From Pieris napi (Eukaryota > Arthropoda > Insecta > Lepidoptera > Pieridae): 64,000 bases of DNA. The translations under genes were made by a program, and so were the position numbers. This document shows positions 57,963 through 64,000 of the stretch, piece by piece (position 1 is the stretch's first letter; every line of letters starts with the position of its first letter). Below the pieces are notes generated by a model. The model was not told the origin of the DNA. It did no database searches and saw nothing but the letters and a program-made list of their open reading frames with translations. The stretch covers positions 6,398,501 to 6,462,500 of the forward strand of contig NC_062244.1 of NCBI RefSeq assembly GCF_905475465.1, read 5' to 3'.

Positions 57963-58283
57963 CTAGCGGATCCGGCAAACGTCATACGTCGTTTTGCCAT
58001 GTATATTATTTATTTATTATTAAAAATAGGGGTTGATCGTAGAGGGGTGAAAATTAGGGGTTGTTTGTATTTTTTAATGCTGTCTCATAAAAAAATAAAA
58101 ATTTATCTAAAAATTAAAAAATAATAATTTAGGACTACCCTTAATATTTAGGGGGATGAATCATAGATGTTGTCCGATTCTCGGACATACCCAATATGCA
58201 CACAAAATTTCATGAGAATCGGTCGAGCCGTTTCGGAGGAGTTTAACCACAAACCCCGCGACACGAGAATTTTATATATTAGA
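57963..58283 (-). mobile_element. Non-autonomous Helitron, family 1, copy 3
   Basis: Minus strand: starts TCTAATATATAAAATTCTCG, contains CCGAAACGGCTCGACCGATT, and ends GCCGGATCCGCTAG at 57963; A and T flanks present. The minus-strand frame 58148-58396 crosses its end and is not a gene. Confidence 0.75.
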
Positions 58284-58900
58284 TTTATGTGACAAAATAT
58301 TTTTATCGGGCAATGTCGAGCTATATTACAAAAATATCTACTAATATATGCAAAAAATAATACGGTAAGGTGATTAGTCACGTGTATAATCCGCATACTT
58401 TATGTTTGTGTCTATTTGACGCCAGTTTCCTTACGATGTTTTTATATCATACAGGGAATTGTGCTCATACAAAGAATCAAATCACAGTCTACTCAAGCAA
58501 CAAACACACATATATATCCTTCGTTATCTAAAATGATAAAGGAATTTCTCAGTTTAATTATAGAAAGCAAAATATTCTATTACCTTTTCATATTAAATTT
58601 TCTAATTACACGAAAACGGAACGCAAAGCGAAAAGCAATAAGTTTTATTAAAATAATATTCAAATTGAAGATCTTCAGAGAAATTGAATTAATAATGGAC
58701 TAGCTTGTATTTAGGTATAGTATAATAGGTAAAATTTACGTAGATTTTATTATCTGGGCTAAAGTAGAACTACAATTTATTTAAAAAAAAATAACTTCAG
58801 CAAGAATTATTTCTTTATTCTTATATTTGATAGAAGACAACAGGCGGACTTTCCTTGCGTAATATTGTTATTTGTCCTGCGTACAATGTTCCCGAAATAG
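58284..58900. other. Intergenic sequence
   Basis: A possible very decayed SINE piece (GTTTCCTTACGATGTTTTTA near 58425). Nothing else recognised. Confidence 0.35.
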
Positions 58901-58913
58901 TAAACTAACTGAA

Positions 58914-59103
58914 GAACCGCGTGTGACTGTGACGACAGAACCGACCAAACGGTGGTTCATTTACTTGTTGACTGTGCTGCTTTTGAAAGGGCCAGGTGCG
59001 ATCTGGAGCTCGAGACTGGCATGAGGGTATCCCGGGATGGGCTATCCGACATGTTGCTTGAGCACAGATCGCAGACTGGAAAAATTATGCGGCAAGATTG
59101 TTA
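58914..59103 (+). pseudogene. R1-clade-like LINE ORF2 C terminus
   Basis: The frame reads RTACDCDDRTDQTVVHLLVD then CAAFERARCDLE and ends at TAA 59101-59103. C-x-C, then H-x-x-x-x-C and the C-x-x-x-x-x-A-R spacing is the zinc-knuckle-like C-terminal motif of R1/I-type LINE proteins. The upstream reverse transcriptase is absent (stop codon just before). Confidence 0.7.
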
Positions 59104-59600
59104 AACATGTCAGTCACAATAATAGATAGCACTAGAGGTAGGCGGGTAGCGCCGGGCAGCTTTTTTCGGAGTAGTTGTCGCCCGGACCCGGCGTTCCTAC
59201 CCGCATTTCTTCGTATGTGAAGATTTTTGCTGGCGTCGGGACGTGACGACACCATCGCCCACTGGTGAAATAACCTGTCGTAGTGGGAGTGCCATGCTGT
59301 TGCTTGGGCTGCAGCTACATGGGCAGGCACGGGGCAGTACCACTGTCTCACAGAAAACCGGCGTGAAGTGATGCAATAGGTTCATCTTATTGTACTCGCG
59401 TTTCGTGCGGTGAGTGAGACTCCCGGAGCCCAGGTTTCGATCTCGGAGCAAACGGAGAGAGTTTAACTAATTCCTCTTCCACCCCCTGTAGACATTCACT
59501 AATGTTAGGAGACTCCACTCTAACATCAACGAGGATCACCAGCATTTGAGGCTGTCTCTTCGCAGCCAACTTGACTTTGGATTTATTATTATATCTAATT
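59104..59600. repeat. GC-rich LINE-associated sequence
   Basis: About 500 bp much richer in GC than its surroundings, directly after the LINE stop codon. It is probably the 3' untranslated part of that element or a neighbouring LINE piece. The overlapping minus-strand frames (59085-59351, 59197-59451, 59387-59569) are not recognised. Confidence 0.45.
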
Positions 59601-60130
59601 TCTGGCCTGTCTACCAGTATTTATTTTTTCCAAGAAGAATTACTAATCACTATTTATTGATCATCCCTCGTGTGTATAAAGGAAATGTTAATATAAAACA
59701 GGATCCGTTTCTAAGCCTAATATAATATAAACAAACTCTCATACTACCAAAAGATTTTGCAGACACATACTTTATGAATTTTGCAAACAACTTTCATAAC
59801 AGACTAGAAATTATAATTATTAAACTTCAACGAATATAAACGCGGATTTACATTATTATGATAGAATACAACAGGCGTTATTACGTTATTTACATAACAC
59901 CTGTTATAAAATATATAAATATATAGAAATACACCCAAATGACGTCATTTGGGTCCTTCCTCCAATTAGTTAACGAGAGACTGAAATAAATTATTAAAAA
60001 TTTTTATTAATTCATATTTTAACCTTAACGCGTAAACTTGTGCTTTCAAAGACGAACAAACTACCCCCAAGAGACCAATTAGAGTAAACTTTATCAAGCC
60101 GACTTATTATTAAGTCACGAAATAGACACA
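59601..60130. other. Intergenic sequence
   Basis: Nothing recognised apart from short AT repeats. Confidence 0.35.
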
Positions 60131-60132
60131 AA

Positions 60133-60172
60133 AATTTAAGGCCCAGACCTAAAAAGGTTGTATCGCTACTGG
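60133..60172 (+). repeat. SINE tail fragment (Metulj-like)
   Basis: TTAAGGCCCAGACCTAAAAA followed by GGTTGTATCGCTACTG is the last ~40 bp of the SINE. Confidence 0.6.
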
Positions 60173-61595
60173 TTTTCGGGTTAAGGTTCATAACAAACAA
60201 AATTCATTTCAAGGATAGCATTTCAGATAACGCCTAGGTGTATTAAATAAAAAATCAATATTTTCAAATACTTTTATTAAAAATTGTATGTATCACATAT
60301 TATTACATAATAAACATATAAAAAGTCAACTTAAGCACCGATATGTTAAATGATAACACAATATCTCATAAACTATATTTACATTTATTGAATGTAATAT
60401 AATTATATATAAACATGCTATAACTTATTCCACGAAGTAAATATTTGATCACTTAATAGTATACGACGAATTTCAACTTATTTATAAAGCTTACATATAA
60501 TTATGTTTATAGAACTCATTCAAAATTAATAGTAAAACAGTTTCGGAAATATATAAAAATAATCATATAATAAAGTAGTGGATGAAAAATAATAGTTCTG
60601 AACTCAGAAATGTAAAAGTTTTAAGTAATATTTTATGAAACTGTAAATTAAATTTCTTAATGGATTAAAAACTTATTAAAGCCTTTACTTAACGCTTCCA
60701 GTATACGTCAACTGTTAATGTCCGACTATGAGACCTGTGATCGAGTCTTAATATTTTTATTAGTTCTCTTTATATCTATAAAAACTCTTACGGTACGGGG
60801 GACGCTGTATGTTTCGGGTCGACATTTTACTTAATCGAGTACTCAGAAAGAAAGCTGCAATAAAAAAATATAAAACACACCTCCCCCCACCTCCCCCCTA
60901 TCATCTGGCCCATTAACCGGTGCTTAGTGCATTCCTCTAATCCCAATACACATTAAAGGAAGCCGGAATAAATGTAGAATAGAATTGATTTCCAATTGAA
61001 CTAAGGTATTTGAACATTGAGTCGTAGAATGTGGGACACGCTCGCCATCCCACCGTAATTGTTCAATCGATCGGACAGGTGAAAACGTTTCTTGGGTAAT
61101 AGGAGATTAATAAGTTAACGAGAAGGTAAATGGTATGACGACTTGTAATTAACTTTTACTAGCGTCTGTATTGCCAATCGTATTATGCGAAAAAATTTTG
61201 AGAACCAAAGTGTGAGATGAAATCTTGAATTTTCTGTTTGATGTTTCTAGTTTTGGTTTATATCTACGAGATTGTTTTTAAAGTACACATTTATTACATT
61301 AAATAAAAGGCAACTTGTCTCGCAAACATAAACAAATGAAAAACACAGAATAAAGATACAAATAATTGTCTATATACTTAACACTATAATACCGTTACAA
61401 TAATAGTGCTATTCCGATAGTAAGATATGTGAAGAAGATATTTTAGTGCAGGAAACACTTATTTAACATACATTTATTTACAAAATTAAATAGATCCTGG
61501 ACGGGACACATAATTCCTAACGCAATCGTTTCTATATGATTCGGTTTCCATGGAAACAGTTTGAAACCTATAAAATAAATACAATGAGAAGTTAT
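60173..61595. other. Gene-free interval
   Basis: About 1.4 kb. A C-rich direct repeat (CACCTCCCCCC, twice) lies at about 60879-60898. No gene recognised. Confidence 0.4.
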
Positions 61596-61599
61596 GTCA

Positions 61600-61845
61600 T
61601 TTTTTTTTTCTTAATGGCTCTGGCACGATTTGTGCATTAGCCAGCGTCAAGTATAGGATTTTTTATAATTCGTGCTTGTCTTTTAGAAATTCGACTGTGT
61701 CCTCCATGTACGGTTTAGGCACTCGCCCGGTACCGCACGACCCTCCCAAAGGCCGAGAACAAATTTAAATTAAATTAAAGTTTGCCCTCGAACCGGGAAT
61801 CGAACCCGGTACCCCTCACCTACATTTGTAGTTGTTGGCTCTTTA
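61600..61845 (-). repeat. Third type of tRNA-derived SINE
   Basis: On the minus strand the head includes GTAGGTGAGGGGTACCGGGT and box B GGTTCGATTCCCGG. The body has CTCGGCCTTTGGGAGGGTCG and ACATGGAGGACACAGTCG, and the 3' end GCACAAATCGTGCCAGAGCC is followed by an A-rich tail (61601-61611). The A-box side looks shortened. Not a functional tRNA. Confidence 0.65.
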
Positions 61846-63280
61846 ATATGAATATAATCACATTATTAAGGTAAGTGAAGTGAGCTAACAAAGTACATAA
61901 TAGTACTATAACCAATTATTACACACCTGTGACTTCACGACACATGACGCATACACATCGCCAGTTCATCATCAATAATCGTATTTCTCTTTAAATTTTC
62001 AAGAGTTATTATTATGCCACGTAGACACGTGAAAGACACCGATATCGAAGAGGCAAAACAAAAAGTATATGACTATTTATGTTTATACTGTTCTATTTTT
62101 AAAAGCATTTCTTATCTTAGCTATACAAAACTTTAAATTATTTATTCTGATATGACTAAGTATTCTTAAATACATTATGTCGTAGGCTTTAAACCTTTTA
62201 TTTGTGTACTTACTCCAATCAATAATCAAAACTTGTAATGCGTTTGAAGTATATTTCGATTATATAGTATCGACAATTAACGTTTTCCATTCACTAGGCA
62301 AATTGATGTGTTGTTTATTACAGTTAAAATCATCCGATATGCATTGGTTGTGATTTTTATTAAATACATCCCCTTATTCATAATATAATAAATTACATAT
62401 TATGTATATGTATGTTTCTTTCCATCTCAGCGTAAACAAAATATGACAGATACGAAATACTACTTCAAGTTTAAAGAGTTCAATTAAACTGATTCAGGTT
62501 TTATGAATAAGTGGTTCATAGACTACTAAAAAACAATAGTTGTCACTTGTCTATTACAATATTTGGTATGTTAGAATTATTTTGAATTTAGAATTACGAA
62601 TGTAGTTCAATTTGAATTTGGAATCCTTCAAACGCACTGTTTACAATAACTTGTTCCCATAAAAATTCTAGCGTTCCGTATCCATTGAATGTATTTTATA
62701 TCTAACTAGGTCACCTTACGTCATGGTGTCGTGCTCCTAGAACAATTAATAATGACGTCACGAGGAGGCTTATGTAGCTTGTTGTGGTTTTTACGCCGCT
62801 TTGCAGCTCAGCCAAGCTTGAACCTGTTGAAGAAAGGTGGTATAAGATTTTTTTACAAAAATAATTTATCGTAAATTAAATTCTTTAACCTATAATGCTA
62901 CGATTAAAAGAATACCAACAACCGGGATGTAAATATTATCGCTAAGTTCACTTGTCTTGAAATCATAACAAATTAATATTAATAGCATACAATTATTTAC
63001 TTTTTCTCCGCTCCGATGTATTTATTGTATATTTTATCTATATAATAGGTGGGCTAAAAAGTTCGTAGGTTAACATATAAAATATGATTTGATTAATAGA
63101 GTTCCATTCGAGAGCGCTACAATAAATATACCAATGATAAAATATTTGGATACTTTTTTTTTTACGATTTGTCTTTATCCTCAAAATAAGATCAGCGCAA
63201 AGTTTCTGTCCAGCGAACATTCTCTTGAGATCTGAGAACAGGAAAAAAGTCGCTGGGGGCCAAAACTTCCAAAAAAAAAA
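61846..63280. other. Gene-free interval
   Basis: No gene supported. A 40-codon frame at 62014-62136 begins MPRRHVKDTDIEEAKQKV but has no recognised domain. Confidence 0.4.
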
Positions 63281-63283
63281 TCA

Positions 63284-63862
63284 TGTGTCCAATTCACACG
63301 TGGTAGAAGTAAAACCTTCAAAAACAAAGTTTTTATAATTAAAATATGTAAATTAGACTTTTTCTCTATCTAAATGTAGGACCTTTCCTTTAAAAAAAAA
63401 TATATTTTAATGTTAAATTTTTATATATAATTTTAATATCAATCTTTAATTTGGTATAAACTAAAATAATAAAAGTTTGAAATAAATTCACAAGATCCAA
63501 CGTGGGAGAAAATGAGATAGGAAGCATTATATAGTGTATAAACTTTTAATTAAGTGTAGTAGGAAATTTTCACTTCAAAAAGTTACTATAACTAATGATT
63601 TGTAAATAAAATTTGATAAATAATCTATAATTAAACTACTTACTTGACTTACTTATTTAATTTTCATCAAATCTGTTTTTTTATTTCAGAAAATGTTCTA
63701 ATACACACTAATTTAAAGTTTATACACTGTATAATGCCTCCTATCTCACTCTCTCTCACGCCAAATCCTATTAATTTATGTGTCTGTCTCTTTTTACTGT
63801 CACTTTTTCCGTTGCATCCGGTTTGAAATCACAACGATTCTAAAGAAGTTTCACTTCAAAAA
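63284..63862. repeat. Region with three GAAGT-type quasi-palindromes
   Basis: GTAGAAGTAAAACCTTCAAA (about 63303), GGAAATTTTCACTTCAAAAA (about 63563) and AAAGAAGTTTCACTTCAAAA (about 63843) occur in the same orientation. They resemble the ends of the element at 48231-48812. They may be nested or decayed elements; boundaries are uncertain. Confidence 0.4.
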
Positions 63863-64000
63863 TCGGATGTACCTATTACGTATCTACATATTCAAACATT
63901 TTTGAATATTATTATGAAATAGGTACGTATTATAAAATAATTTAATTTCATCGCTAATTTTATAACGTTACAAGCAAAACAAATAACATCTAGATTCAGT

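Noticed and set aside
60879..60898. CACCTCCCCCC repeat as possible regulatory element
   Set aside because: Only two short units; no gene nearby to regulate.
61785..61845. Possible tRNA gene on the minus strand
   Set aside because: A strong B box exists, but the A-box half and acceptor stem do not fold; it is the head of a SINE.
62014..62136. 40-codon frame beginning MPRRHVKDTDIEEAK
   Set aside because: The basic start slightly recalls transposase N termini, but it is too short and no ends or further domains were seen.
1..64000. CRISPR array, operon or prophage-like structure
   Set aside because: No regularly spaced repeats with unique spacers, no dense same-strand coding and no Shine-Dalgarno pattern; the DNA is clearly insect nuclear sequence.

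Overview
This 64-kb window is AT-rich, intron-bearing, repeat-laden animal DNA. It is almost certainly lepidopteran (butterfly or moth). The evidence is tRNA-headed SINEs of the type common in butterflies (Metulj-like), many short Helitrons with A|TC...CTAG|T insertion signatures, R1- and CR1/Jockey-type LINE tails, Harbinger relics, and the intron/exon style of the one protein-coding locus. Nothing bacterial, viral or plasmid-like was seen. Most short open frames are chance frames or pieces of transposable elements (TEs).

The only host genes I can support are two tandem, same-strand (minus) copies of a ten-exon major-facilitator transporter of the synaptic vesicle glycoprotein 2 (SV2)-like family. 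Gene A has coding sequence from 25849 down to 17520; gene B runs from 36550 down to 29459. I assembled both by hand: all ten coding exons have identical lengths in the two copies (31, 225, 163, 185, 185, 167, 160, 275, 128 and 65 nt), every junction keeps phase, and each encodes an uninterrupted 527-residue protein. By my count the proteins differ at about 29 positions (about 94-95% identical). The genes lie inside an ~11.4-kb segmental tandem duplication (A about 15112-26610, B about 27012-38373) separated by ~400 bp of single-copy sequence. Introns and flanks align too, but each copy carries private insertions.

Layout: 0-10.6 kb is gene-free and holds a 5S-rRNA-derived fragment, a SINE, a 0.96-kb inverted-repeat element, a palindrome-ended element, two miniature inverted-repeat elements (MITEs) and a Helitron. 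10.6-13 kb holds a deleted Harbinger element with convergent MADF and transposase remnants, a LINE 3' end and a gypsy-like gag scrap. 15.1-38.4 kb is the transporter duplication. 38.4-64 kb is gene-free, with SINEs, second copies of the two 5-kb MITEs, five more Helitrons, a second Harbinger relic, two R1-type LINE scraps, an 18-bp tandem repeat and more palindrome-ended elements.

I found no new defence or metabolic system. The more interesting observations are the recent intact transporter pair with post-duplication TE insertions and matching empty sites, Helitrons carrying a helicase-like fragment, a MITE with two matching 117-bp arms, and a recurring unclassified element family whose ends contain a GAAGTTATACTTC quasi-palindrome. 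Boundaries and identities were read by eye; no database search was run.
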